From Thamnidium elegans (Eukaryota > Mucoromycota > Mucoromycetes > Mucorales > Mucoraceae): a stretch of DNA of 64,000 bases. Positions 46,510 through 57,279 of the stretch are shown here, piece by piece (the first letter of the stretch is position 1; each line of letters opens with the position of its first letter). Where the stretch lies: NCBI GenBank assembly GCA_025201345.1, contig JAIXMG010000013.1, positions 310,001-374,000 of the forward strand, in the 5' to 3' direction. The notes beneath the pieces were generated by a model. It saw only the letters and a program-made list of their open reading frames with translations, was not told the DNA's origin and ran no database searches. The translations under genes were made by a program, and so were the position numbers.

Positions 46510-47646
46510 ATGACTACTTCCATTACACTTCCCTCTGCATGTGATTTCCATCTTCATCTTCGTCAAGGAGATATGATGCGTATGGTTACACCTAAAGTTG
46601 AAGAAGGTGGTGTTTCTCTTGCTTATATTATGGTAAGGAAAAAAAAAAAAAAAAAAAAAAAACTTATTTTAAAAAAGCGTGTCCTGACAAAAAAAGTTTA
46701 TTAGCCCAACTTACAACCTCCTATTAAAAACACCGAGCAAGCACTTGCATATAAATCCGAATTAGAAGCACTTGCACCCAACGTCACCTTCTACATGACC
46801 TTATACTTGTCACCTGAATTAACGGTTGAGGAAGTACGTAAAGCAGGCAAAGCCGGTATTGCCGGTGTCAAATCCTACCCTCGCGGTGTCACCACCAACT
46901 CTGACAACGGTATTGAAAACTACGAGATTTATTATCCTATTTTTGAAGCCATGGAGCAAGAAGGTTTAGTGTTGAACTTGCACGGTGAGATTCCAAGCGA
47001 TGCACAAAAGGATATCTGTGTGATGAACGCCGAAGAAAGATTTTTACCTGAACTTAAAAAGATTGCTACCGCGTTCCCCAACTTGAAGATTGTGTTGGAG
47101 CATGCTACCTCAAAGGCAGCTATTGATATGGTAAAGAGTTTAGGCGATAATGTAGGATGCAGTATCACGGTGCATCATCTTCAATTGATCGTGGATGATT
47201 GGGCTGGTCAAGCTCATCATTTCTGTAAGCCTGTGGCCAAGTACCCCCATGATCGTGATGCTATTAGAGACGTCGTCAAGGCTGGACATCCTCGTTTCTT
47301 CCTTGGTACCGATTCTGCTCCTCACCCTATTGCTACTAAGGAAGGCCCCAGATCCAACGCTGGTGTGTTCACTACTCCTCTTGTACTTCCTTACCTCTGT
47401 AAGATCTTTGAAGAAATCGATTGTCTTGATAAGCTTGAAAATTTTGCTTGTCATTTCGGTAGAAGCTTTTATGGTCTTTCTCAAAAGGCAGGATTTGTTG
47501 ATAACAAGGTTACTTTAGTCAAGGAAACAAACGTTGCAGTTCCTCAACACTATGAAATCTCCGCTACCAACGCAGATTTAGGTGTTGTTGTTCCTTTTTA
47601 TGCCAATAAGGATATTGGATGGAAGATTGTTTCTAATTTTGTTTAA
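46510..47646 (+). CDS. ura4: Dihydroorotase (monofunctional)
   Basis: Zinc enzyme that cyclises carbamoyl-aspartate to dihydroorotate, third step of de novo pyrimidine synthesis. Two exons, 46510-46632 and 46705-47646, give 354 residues, the size of yeast Ura4 and bacterial PyrC. The metal-binding HxH is in CDFHLHLRQGD near residues 12-20. The carbamylated lysine is in GVKSYPRGVTT. Metal histidines occur in LNLHGE and VLEHATS, and the catalytic Asp in FFLGTDSAPH. EGPRSNAGVFTTP is also conserved. It is a type II DHOase, as in other fungi, and not part of a CAD fusion. Confidence 0.97.
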
Positions 47647-47681
47647 AGTTTTTATACGTATTAAAATAAATTTTTTATTAA

Positions 47682-49075
47682 TTAAAGCTTCAAGGTTCTC
47701 TTCTTTTTTAAGTGAACACCTAATGAATCAGTATCTACTTCGTCTTCATGGTTCTGCATACCATCACTTTCTTTCAAGTGGCTGTAATGATGCATAAAAG
47801 TCTTCATATCTTGTTCAAAACTGCCTTGATCGATACTGGTACGTATCGATTGCATAAATTTATCTAATTGATACACGTTATGACTCATTAATAAAATGGG
47901 GCCCAACATTTCATGTGCGTTCAATAAATGGTGAATATAAGCTTTAGTATGAGGTCTAGTACAAGCATCACATCCGCAAGTTGTGTCAAGAGGTTCAAAC
48001 GCATGAGCTAAATCTGTGCTCCATAAATTCAAGGTCTTTGGTTGATCTTGCGTATGGATTTCGGATTTCAACTCTGTACCGAATTTAAAAGTGATGGCTC
48101 TTCCCTTTTCTGTTACCTTGTATGCATAACTACCGTCGAATAAATCAATACCGTTACTGATACCTTCCAAAATACCTTCGGGAGAGGATAATCCGTAAGC
48201 AAGTCTAGGTTTATCACTAGGTAAGTTGTCGGTGGATGCTTTCACTTGTGCGGCAACCGTCTCTTTCTCAAATCCAAGTACGTTGACGATAAATCCTTGT
48301 ACGTCGCGTTCGGCAGTGGAAGTAGCGGAACGAATACGCTCTTCTTTATCGGTATGGCCCATGACAGGGGCAAATACAGGAATATCTAACTCTTTGGATT
48401 TCACCAAGTTTTCGTCTAACCAGCGTAATGATCTGTCGACAGATTTCTTGATACGCTTGGTCTTTGCGTCCATGTCAGTAACAGTATCGGACATGGTAGC
48501 AATAAGATCTGGTCGATAGATGTTCATGGCTTCGGCCCAAAGGTCAGGTGTAACTTGACGCACACCACCGTGAGTTTGTACAGAAAGGTATTTATCGGTG
48601 TTGAATGAGACGGGTGATAATTTAAGAGGATCGCGGATATCACAGAATAAAAGGTTGTTCTAATGGATAGTTTAGTTCATATACTTTAGTATACTTTAAA
48701 ATATTTCCTTACTTCAAGGTTCAAATATTTATGAAGTCCATGAGGATACTTGAAAGAAGAAGGGTCTTTTTGTTCTAAACTAAAAAAAAAAGGGGGGGGG
48801 AGAGAGAAGGACAAGGCTTAAGTTCCTTTTTTTTTTTTTGTTATATGAAAAAAAAAAGTGGTTGCTTACAAGTGTTCTAAAGAGACTTGTACAAGTTCAA
48901 TAGGTAATAACTTCAAGTTGTCGGCCAAGAGATGAGGAACAGCACCACGAAGTGTGTAAGTCATACATGCAGGTGTTTGAATAACATGGTTCTTTTTGGT
49001 GAATGAAAGTGTTCCTCTACGAAAGATGTTGGAAGCGGAATTCTCGGCTAGTTGTAACTTGAAGTTGAGTGCCAT
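47682..49075 (-). CDS. qtrt2: Queuine tRNA-ribosyltransferase accessory subunit 2
   Basis: Non-catalytic partner of QTRT1 in the eukaryotic tRNA-guanine transglycosylase that inserts queuine at the wobble base of GUN anticodons. Three exons, 48870-49075, 48713-48779 and 47682-48659, encode 416 residues. The N-terminus has RRGTLSFTKKNHVIQTPACM. The TIM-barrel core contains VFAPVMGHTDKEERIRSA and LAYGLSSPEGILEGISNGID. The zinc site is CGCDACTRPHTKAYIHHLLN with MLGPILLMSHN. The aspartates and loop of catalytic QTRT1 are not seen in the expected places, which fits QTRT2. Its 3' end lies only 35 bp from the dihydroorotase stop (convergent). Confidence 0.93.
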
Positions 49076-49220
49076 CTTTTATAAATAAATGAAAGAAAGA
49101 AAGAAAGAAAAAAAAAAAAAAAAAAAACGTCAAAAAAAAACAAGTGGCTTTTGTTTTAGAACGGATGTTTAAATACAAGAAAGAGGGGAAGGGATTTATT
49201 TACAAGAAAAGTTTTTTTTT

Positions 49221-50425
49221 TTATAATTGAGTTAAAGACTTTTTTGAACGACGTTTACGTAAAGTACCATTAGCAACTTTTTCTTGTCGAGTGACACGAC
49301 GAGATCTCATATCAGCGTGTCTATTACGATAGGAATCAACGGCACGTTGAATTAAACCTCTTCTACCAAATAATTGTTCTTTATTTAGCCAACATAATTT
49401 CCAGCCTAACTGGTTACACGTAGTTTCATAATTCCATCGATTTCCATCGTACTCTGATCTATCCACGTTAGCTCTTGGGTAAATCTAGATATTCTCCTCG
49501 TATAAGTAATGATTATACAGACATAAAAGAAAGAGAGATAACTTACAGCATTCTGTGTACGAAAATCCATTAAGATATCGTCTAAATTGACATGGTCTAC
49601 ATCTGTACGTACAGTATATTCTTTCACTAGCCTATCGTGAGAATATAAAAAAGTGATATATTCAATATCATCAATAATCTTGGATACAGGTTCATGAGCA
49701 GTTAAGGAAACAACCGAGGCAACAGATGGGTGAGACGAAGCACGTCTACCATACCGAGAAGTTTCAACAGAAGAACTTCTTCTATTGGTCGTATTTAAAG
49801 TATGATTTAAATATGTCTTTTTAGTCGTAGTATTAGGTAGACTATTACGAGATGCAAAGTAGTTTGTCATAGGTGGAGTCACTAGACCACTATTAGGAGT
49901 AGAAATAGCTGTGTTGGCAATAGAAGGTGGTGCAGAGTTGATGTTATCTGCATGATTATAAAATATAGTGCTATCGTGATACCTAAAATCATGCATGGGA
50001 AGCATCATATTGGTGGTTGCATAATTGTTAAAATGATGTACAGAAGGAGGTGATTGAGGCATCATGTCGTTTACCGTATAATTATTTTTCGGTATAGAAT
50101 CCAAGAAAGATGGTTCTTGTTGTCCTTGTTCTTGTTGTTGTTGTTGTTGAAGTGTTAGATCCCAATCGGTTGAATGTAAATTGGTTGGAAATGAATTGGG
50201 ATCCCAAGAATGAAGCATAAGAGTTGAATCAAGTGGATGAACAATAGAGTGCGTTGAAGGCTCACCTATAGGTGTAGACCATATATCTTGACCTACAAGA
50301 GATGATACGACATCAATATCGCTCGGTGTAGTAAAGTTATCGCTACTATGCGATGGTTGTCTACTCGGAGTTTGTGTGACGTAAGTATCCTCAATGACAG
50401 GTTCTTGTGATGATGGTCCCGACAT
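49221..50425 (-). CDS. Fungal DUF8032-like putative transcriptional regulator
   Basis: Two exons, 49547-50425 and 49221-49484, encode 380 residues. The first 270 are disordered with a poly-Gln run (LTLQQQQQQEQGQQEP) and Ser/Pro/Asn-rich text, a common activation-domain composition. The C-terminal 110 residues form a conserved fungal domain: EYITFLYSHDRLVKEYTVRT, then the join FRTQNA|IYPRAN, then YDGNRWNYETTCNQLGWKL, GLIQRAVDSYRNRHADMRSR and a basic tail NGTLRKRRSKKS. I recall this as a fungal-only domain (DUF8032) but the number is from memory. The molecular function is unknown; nuclear regulation is inferred from composition. Confidence 0.82.
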
Positions 50426-50981
50426 GATAATATTTGTTTGCGTACAAAAGGAAAAAAGAAAAAAAATCTTTTTGTTACAATGTGTGTGTGTGAGTGTGTG
50501 TGTATGTGTGTATGTGTGTAAAGCACCGCGTTTAAATTTATGCTTTTTGATCAAAAATAATCTTGTTGAAACCGGAAATGAAGCGTTGTCTATCCAATTG
50601 AGATAGACTATTTATCAAATTGAATAACGTCGTTGATTTTTATGGCATAGTGACTATAAAAAAACCAGGTTTCTGTCGGGTAATTTAATGCATCATACAC
50701 ACGTGCAGAATAATGTTAAATAGACTTTGCTTTTTTGAGTTTTATTTGATCGACTAAGAAGCTTTCAAACGCCACCAATCATGATTAAGCTGTAAAAGAT
50801 ACACAATGTAGAATCTATAATTCCAAAAATAGAGTATAACAATCTCTTTTGTAAATATAAATGAGTAGGCGGAGTCAGTTATTTTTTCTTCTTGGCAAAA
50901 AAAAAAAGGGTAATCAAATAGGTATAAATTGACCCTGATTTATTTATCTAATACTTTCATTCTTTTTTTAAAAAAAAAACG
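50426..50981. other. Divergent promoter region with GT repeat
   Basis: A (GT)n-like tract, interrupted by GA and TA, spans 50481-50520, about 55 bases upstream of the DUF8032-like ATG, so CA-rich in its leader. An ATTGG/CCAAT box occurs near 50775. A T-run/A-run pair (50965-50979) abuts the chitin deacetylase ATG. No gene seen. Confidence 0.5.
50923..50929 (+). promoter_or_regulatory. TATA box of chitin deacetylase gene
   Basis: TATAAAT within AGGTATAAATTG, 53 bases upstream of the ATG at 50982. Spacing matches the other TATA-containing gene in this window. Confidence 0.6.
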
Positions 50982-52238
50982 ATGTATATTAGATCGTTTA
51001 CTATTTCAGTTGCAATTGCACAAGTTGCATCGTTGGTATCTGCTGACGCCTCCAATTTCTGGCAATCGTTTACCTCTCAAATCAACCCAAAGAACATTAC
51101 TATTCCTTCTATTCCTCAAACTACAAGCACTGAACCAGTTACAGAATGTACCTACTATAACCCTGATCCTACACTTATTACCATCAACAATACTGAATGG
51201 CCTAGTATTTGGGAAGTAGCTACTACTAATAATGTCAATACCAGTGTAGAATTCACTGCTGTTTACAATTCCATTGACTGGACTAAAGCTCCAAACATCC
51301 CAGTACGTACGTTTACTGCTGCAGGCGGTTTAGATTTCACGGGTTACTCTGCTACTTCCGATCCTGATTGTTGGTGGTCCGCATCCGTTTGTACTAAGCC
51401 CAAATTAGCTGATATCAATGAAGATATCGCCAATTGTCCTGAACCTGAAACATGGGGTCTTACTTACGATGATGGTCCAAACTGCTCTCAAAACGCATTC
51501 TATGACTACTTGGAAGAACAAAAGTTAAAGGCTACCATGTTCTATATTGGATCCAATGTATTGGATTGGCCTTACGGTGCTATGCGTGGTGTTCTTGATG
51601 GCCATCACGTAGCTGGTCATACTTGGTCTCATCAATACACAACCACTTTAACAAACCAACAAGTACTTGCTGAACTTTATTACACCCACAAGGCAATTAA
51701 GCTTGCTACAGGTTTAACCCCTCGTTATTGGCGTCCTCCCTATGGTGATATTGATGATCGTGTTCGTTGGATTGCTTCTCAGTTAGGTCTTACTGCTATT
51801 ATGTGGAACTTGGATACAGATGATTGGGAAGCTGGGTTTACTACCACTGTTGAAACCGTACAAAAAAATTATGATGCATTTGAACTTATGGGTACCAACG
51901 GTACTTTTGCTACCTCTGGTAACATTGTATTAACTCATGAAATTAATAATACTACCATGTCGTTAGCTATCACCAATTTACCCAAAATCATGTCTTCTTA
52001 TAAACAGGTTTTAGATGTTGCTACCTGTTATAATATCTCTCAACCTTACTTTGAAGACTTTGAATGGACACATACTTTAAATAGCTCTGTTACTCCGGCT
52101 TCTGGTAGTTCTTCTGCTACTCAAGGAACAGTTACTTCTTCCTCAGCAAAAATTAACCAATCTTCTACTTCTGGGGCTTATCAAATTGGTCCCAATTCTC
52201 TTTTGGTAATTGCAATTCTTTCAGCTGCACTCATCTAA
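50982..52238 (+). CDS. Chitin deacetylase, CE4 family, probably GPI-anchored
   Basis: Secreted polysaccharide deacetylase that converts chitin to chitosan in the cell wall. A single exon encodes 418 residues. An N-terminal signal peptide (SFTISVAIAQVASLVSADA) is visible. CE4 motifs are in order: TYDDGP (about 161-166), HTWSHQ (about 213), RPPYGDIDDRVR (about 251), DTDDWEAG (about 279) and LTHE (about 317). The C-terminus has a Ser/Thr-rich spacer and a hydrophobic tail (LLVIAILSAALI) after SSTSGA, the layout of a GPI signal. Several N-x-S/T sites occur. Chitosan-rich walls and large CDA families are typical of Mucorales. No intron, unlike most neighbours. Confidence 0.95.
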   Translation: MYIRSFTISVAIAQVASLVSADASNFWQSFTSQINPKNITIPSIPQTTSTEPVTECTYYNPDPTLITINNTEWPSIWEVATTNNVNTSVEFTAVYNSIDWTKAPNIPVRTFTAAGGLDFTGYSATSDPDCWWSASVCTKPKLADINEDIANCPEPETWGLTYDDGPNCSQNAFYDYLEEQKLKATMFYIGSNVLDWPYGAMRGVLDGHHVAGHTWSHQYTTTLTNQQVLAELYYTHKAIKLATGLTPRYWRPPYGDIDDRVRWIASQLGLTAIMWNLDTDDWEAGFTTTVETVQKNYDAFELMGTNGTFATSGNIVLTHEINNTTMSLAITNLPKIMSSYKQVLDVATCYNISQPYFEDFEWTHTLNSSVTPASGSSSATQGTVTSSSAKINQSSTSGAYQIGPNSLLVIAILSAALI

Positions 52239-52426
52239 ATAAATAAAAACTATTTATAATTTATCTAAAATAAAGCATTTATTTCTCCCATGTTACACTA
52301 TTTTTTTTACTTTCCTTTATTGAATTCTTTTGCCTATATTTAGAATATTAATCATGTTGTCAGGGTATTTTTTTACCCTTCGAAAGAGAGAAAAAAAAGG
52401 GGTCATATGACATAATAAAACAATAG

Positions 52427-52467
<41 letters not shown>

Positions 52468-53488
52468 AATCGAAGCCCACATTGTTTTAAAATAGAAACA
52501 TGATCGCTGTATTTTAAGTTAGAGCACGCTTTTTTCATCACAAAGGGCTTGTATTTCTTTTGTTTTATTTACAGATTATAAACCAATGTCATATGTTCTC
52601 TTATGTATGGGAGTAACTAAACAAAAAAAGGGTGCCTAGGTTTATATGTTTTCCCGGAAAGAATAAAAAGGGGGTAGTTAGCTTACAATATCTATTCGTA
52701 ACATATAATTTATTTATAGTTAGAGAGTATATAATAAGCAGTTATTAATACACAATATAAATAATTATAATTATGCAGAATTGCGATATACGCTTCCCTT
52801 ACATATTATCTGCAAATTAAATAGACATCAGTCTCTATGCGAAATATAATGATAATCGTATGTTTTAAACAAAATACTAGGCAACGAAAGCAGTGTCAAA
52901 TGCGTCTGTCGCACAAAGACCTAATATTACGTGAATCGGGTTCATTTTTCCTCATAAGTGTATTTTAATCGGAAAAAACGAGTGTGTAGCACATAATTTA
53001 AAGGGAGTTTTTGATTCAATACCATGGGTCTCTCAAGATAAGTAGTCAGAATATAAAAATTTAAAAGAGAAAAAAAAAATATACTTTTGTGGTCGTTTTG
53101 CTGCCTAGCTTTCCCATAATTAAAATCAAACACTTAAATTAAGCATTGTGCTGTATACTTGGAGACTTGGGAAACTGATCGTTCTTTCAAGTTGTTCCTC
53201 ACTTCTATAATTAGATTTTGATGTAGTAGGTTCAGGCGTTTATATTAATTTAAGCAAACTCAAAATCTGCATTATCAACATTATGCCATGAAACTAATCT
53301 TTGGCTTCGTATAGTCACCACTCTATGAATATGAATAGACACAAGTCAAAAACCTCTGTATAATACCGGCGTTATAAAGCCCTCTCCCCTTTTCGGAAGC
53401 GGTCTTTTTTTTTTATTTCTTAATTGTCTGACAGTCACTGTTTTTTATTATTCTTCCTTTTTCTGTATCCAATATAAAAAAAAAAAAA
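52239..53488. other. Intergenic region
   Basis: 1.25 kb, AT-rich. It contains a T28-A10 tract pair (52432-52470). A short ATG-less frame at 52942-53133 is not supported. No gene. Confidence 0.5.
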
Positions 53489-56400
53489 ATGAAGGTTAGT
53501 TCCAAGTCAAGAAGAAACTTACAAACTGAATAATAATATAAAATTTATAACTACGTAGTTTGGAAAAAGGATACAAAGTCAAAAGTTTCCGGAATGGAGC
53601 TCACATTATTTAGATTACAAAGGACTCAAGAAGTTTATAAGCGCACTTTCTGGCTCTGAAGAAACTAAAAAGGCTTCCTTCTTTTTCAAGCTTGAGAGAG
53701 AACTTGAAAAAGTAAACAATTTATATATACTTTGCAAGAAAAAAAAAAAAAAAAAGCGATTAAGTTTTTTTTTTTTTTATATGTAGATCAACACTTTTTA
53801 TCTTCAAAAAGAAAACGACGCTCAAGTTCGGTTAAAAACTTTACAAGATAAAAAAAAGTTACTTCAACTGGATCCTAATCGCTTAAAGCACTCATCGGCT
53901 CAATTGGACGCCTTGAACGAAGCATTTACACAATACGAACGAGATCTAAATAAACTTCAGGTAAACCAAAAAAAGACTTTGGGGTCGGCTAATAAAAATA
54001 CTAAATCTGTTCTATACATGGTAAAATGTAGAAATATGTTCAACTAAATAATGAAGGGTTCCAGAAAATATTAAAAAAATGGGATAAACGATCTAAATCA
54101 CAAACAAAGGAACTTTACTTATCACGACAAGTAGATATACAACCATGTTTTAAACCTCAAGTGCTTTCCGAACTAGGTGCTGCTTCTTCTACGAGTCGAA
54201 TCGAATTATTAGACATGATCAAAATCGCCAACAAAACACCTTGCGTGATCAATTCACCTAAACACAGCCTGCAGACAGACGATGTAGAATTAAGTCTTTT
54301 AAAGGCTGTTGCGTCCAACATGACCCAACTCGTAAAACACGAATTAAGTCGCGTATCCTCTACTGTTGATGAAAACCGTATTTCAAGAGCCTTTTTTCAA
54401 GCTTGTTCAACTGCTTGTATTGAAATTGTACAGTTATTGATTGATACGGGCATGGTTCACTTTGATTACATTGATGATATCAATGAAAGATCCTGTTTAC
54501 ATATAGCAGCTATGAATGGAAGATTCGATATATTAAAACTAGTAGTAAGCTCACAGCACGTGAACCGAAGAGATATTTATGGAAGAACACCGTTACACTA
54601 TGCTACTATGAAGGGATATGACGATTGCATCTCTTTTCTATTAGATCACCAAGCAGATATTGAAGCTAGAGATTTAGATGGGTTTAGTCCTTTGCTTTGT
54701 GCTATTTCAAATGGATATACCAAGTCTGTCGAAATTTTGTTGAACGCAGGCGCTAATATTGAACCCAAGGATGAAACTGACCCTATTCCTCTTTCTGTCG
54801 CTTGTTATTACGGACACACGGATATTGCATTAATGCTGTATCGACAAGGCGCCAAGAATTTAGCAAACACAGAATTGTTATACCCGCTTCATCTTGTGGC
54901 TCAACAAGGTCATGCTGAATTATGTCGTATCCTGGCTAAAGACCATGCGTACTTGGATAAACCAGATGTTTACTACAATTGGACACCTTTATTTTGGGCA
55001 GCTAATTATGGTCGTACCGAATGCGTTCGTACCCTGATCGAAGAAGGATGTCAGTTAAATCTAAAGGACGAAAATGGAAAGACAGCACTCCATTATGCGG
55101 CTTGGGAAGGACATACAAAATGCACACAATTAATGATCGATGCTGGATGTCGAGTTGATGTGGATGTCGCAACACAACCAACAGAAAATAATGATGACAT
55201 GTTGATAGATGACAATGAACTGGACAATATACCTTCATTAGAATTACCACCACCTATTATTCCTTTTCGTATCTATGGGCATAATTACCTCGACAGGAAA
55301 TATCAAATTCATGTTATTCTTAAACAAACACCCATTCGGCTTTACGATAACACACCCATCTCTTCGTTGAAACTTGTTATTTCCGTGAAACCAGATACGG
55401 GTGTCATTCCTCACGGTATTATTTTACCAATGTCTCGTCAGCGAGATATATTTCATTTCCAACTTGATTCTTTAGACGGGTTTTTGTTAGAGTTTGATGT
55501 TTTACCTACGTTTGGTACGCATATCTTGGGCCGCGCCGTGATACCTATCTCGCTTCTTAAAAAAGCTACAGAAGGACATCGCATTATACCACTTATGGAC
55601 AACCACCTTACCACGGTTGGAGAATTAGATTTTAATTACTTTTTGGTACGTCCATTTTTAGGAGTTCAGTTGAAGATTGGAGGTCGTATTGAAACTTATT
55701 GGAAATCAAAAGTAACCGGTTCCACTCTGCTAACTGGTGTAGCAGAAAATCACTTGCCAGCTACAGTTGTCTCTTCTTTTATAACAGCATCTTCGTTGAA
55801 TGGCGATTATTCGCATATCGTAGTGCAGTTAACAAGGGATAGAGTGCCTGTGGTTTTTGCAAACTGGATGGTGCCATTCAATGGGTTAGACTTGGCGGTT
55901 TCTGACTTGAGCTTTAATCAACTTTGTCAATTGGCAAAGAAAATTGCGGCTCAAACAGGCTCCTTTGATTTTACTGGAAATGTAGACTTGGTGAACCAGT
56001 TAAAGCAAGATGATCCTGTTCTCACACTATCTCAGATACTTCAAAAATTACCAGCATCCATGGGTGTATTGCTTGATATAAAGTATCCAAACATAGATGA
56101 ATTAGATATACACCCTTTTCCAAATATCCTCGATAAAAACGAATACGTAGATACCATCTTACTATGCATATATGATCACGTTCGTTCTTTACCTTCCGAT
56201 GTACCGAATACTCGCATTGTTTTTACTACGTTTAATCCTACAATTTGTACTATCGTCAATTGGAAACAACCAAACTGTAAGTTCAGATCGTAATATATAT
56301 TGATTGAATTCTAAGTTTTATTATTGTTAGACCCTGTATTTTTTAGCACCTGTTGTATGATCGATAAGGGTGAACCAAAGTATAAATCAATCGGAAACCC

Positions 56401-56695
56401 AGAGATTAATGTATCAATGAGACCTTATTCTAACGCTCTTCGAACTTCGTTGAAGGAAGCTGTTAAGTTTTCTAAAAGGAATAATTTGTTGGGAATTATA
56501 TCTGATGCAGCAACGTTGGTGCGCATCCCTTCGCTCATCTCCAATATCAAAGAGAGTGGACTTGTGTTGGTGACATTCGGTGATGCAAATAAAAATCCTG
56601 AGTGTATAGAAATGCAAAAGAAACAAGGTGTAGATGCTATCATGATAAATGGTCTTGTTCATTATAATTCGGAAATGGCCGAAGTAATAAATTAG
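53489..56695 (+). CDS. pho81: PHO81/NUC-2-like SPX-ankyrin-GDPD protein
   Basis: Phosphate-sensing regulator; in yeast Pho81 inhibits the Pho80-Pho85 cyclin-CDK. The five exons are 53489-53494, 53559-53711, 53787-53960, 54032-56276 and 56331-56695, giving 980 residues. The first exon holds only ATG AAG. The SPX domain starts MKFGKRIQSQKFPEWSSHYL and includes KINTFYLQKE and FQKILKKWDKRSKSQTKE, the inositol-pyrophosphate-binding lysine patch. Ankyrin repeats cover about 260-485 (SCLHIAAMNGRFDILKLVV, TPLHYATMKGYDD, TALHYAAWEGHTKC). The C-terminal GDPD-like domain (about 700-980) has VPVVFANWMVPFNGLDLAVS, without the HRG...E catalytic residues, as in Pho81, so it is a pseudo-enzyme. Confidence 0.93.
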
Positions 56696-57279
56696 TTTTT
56701 TTAGAATATTTTGTAAGTAGTTCATGATAAAGCAAGTGTTTCGCTTTGTTTACTTTGGATTTCTTTTCTTTTTTAAATATCATTCACGAGTTTAATTATG
56801 ACATCTTCGATACATATATAGTACATCTTTATTCATAAATTATTTGTCACTTTTGGAAAGAAAAAAAAAAGAGTATAGCAATAAGCACAATCTAAGATGA
56901 GGTTTTCTGCTCTTGATATCTAGTAAAACATTAATAGAATGTCGAAGATGACTTCCAAACCGCATGCTAATATTGTTCGTGTATGCTATAAATATTTTAG
57001 TTCCTTCAATTATAGAAGTTTGCTGCCTGTACAAAAAAGGGATTTTCTGATAATTAGCTATTTGAAAGATGTACGGCTGTAAAAAAAAAAAAAAGCCAAT
57101 AATGGCCATACCAAATATTAAAACATAAATTATCGAGTTTCTTCATTCAAAGATGCTATATCATATGGATAATTGTTTTTGTTTGTAAAAAGTGACGATT
57201 TATATTTTACAAAAAATAACATTTGTAAAATAAGTTTATGCAACTATTTTTTTATTCATTGAGAAAATATGCTTTTTAC
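56696..57279. other. Intergenic region, convergent 3' flanks
   Basis: 3' ends of the PHO81-like (plus) and F-box (minus) genes. AT-rich, no feature beyond A-tracts. Confidence 0.5.

Noticed and set aside
50929..51219. 96-codon ORF overlapping the start of chitin deacetylase
   Set aside because: It is a frame-shifted shadow of a conserved coding sequence.
55002..55253. His/Leu-rich minus-strand ORF inside the PHO81-like gene
   Set aside because: It is antisense to conserved ankyrin repeats with no independent support.
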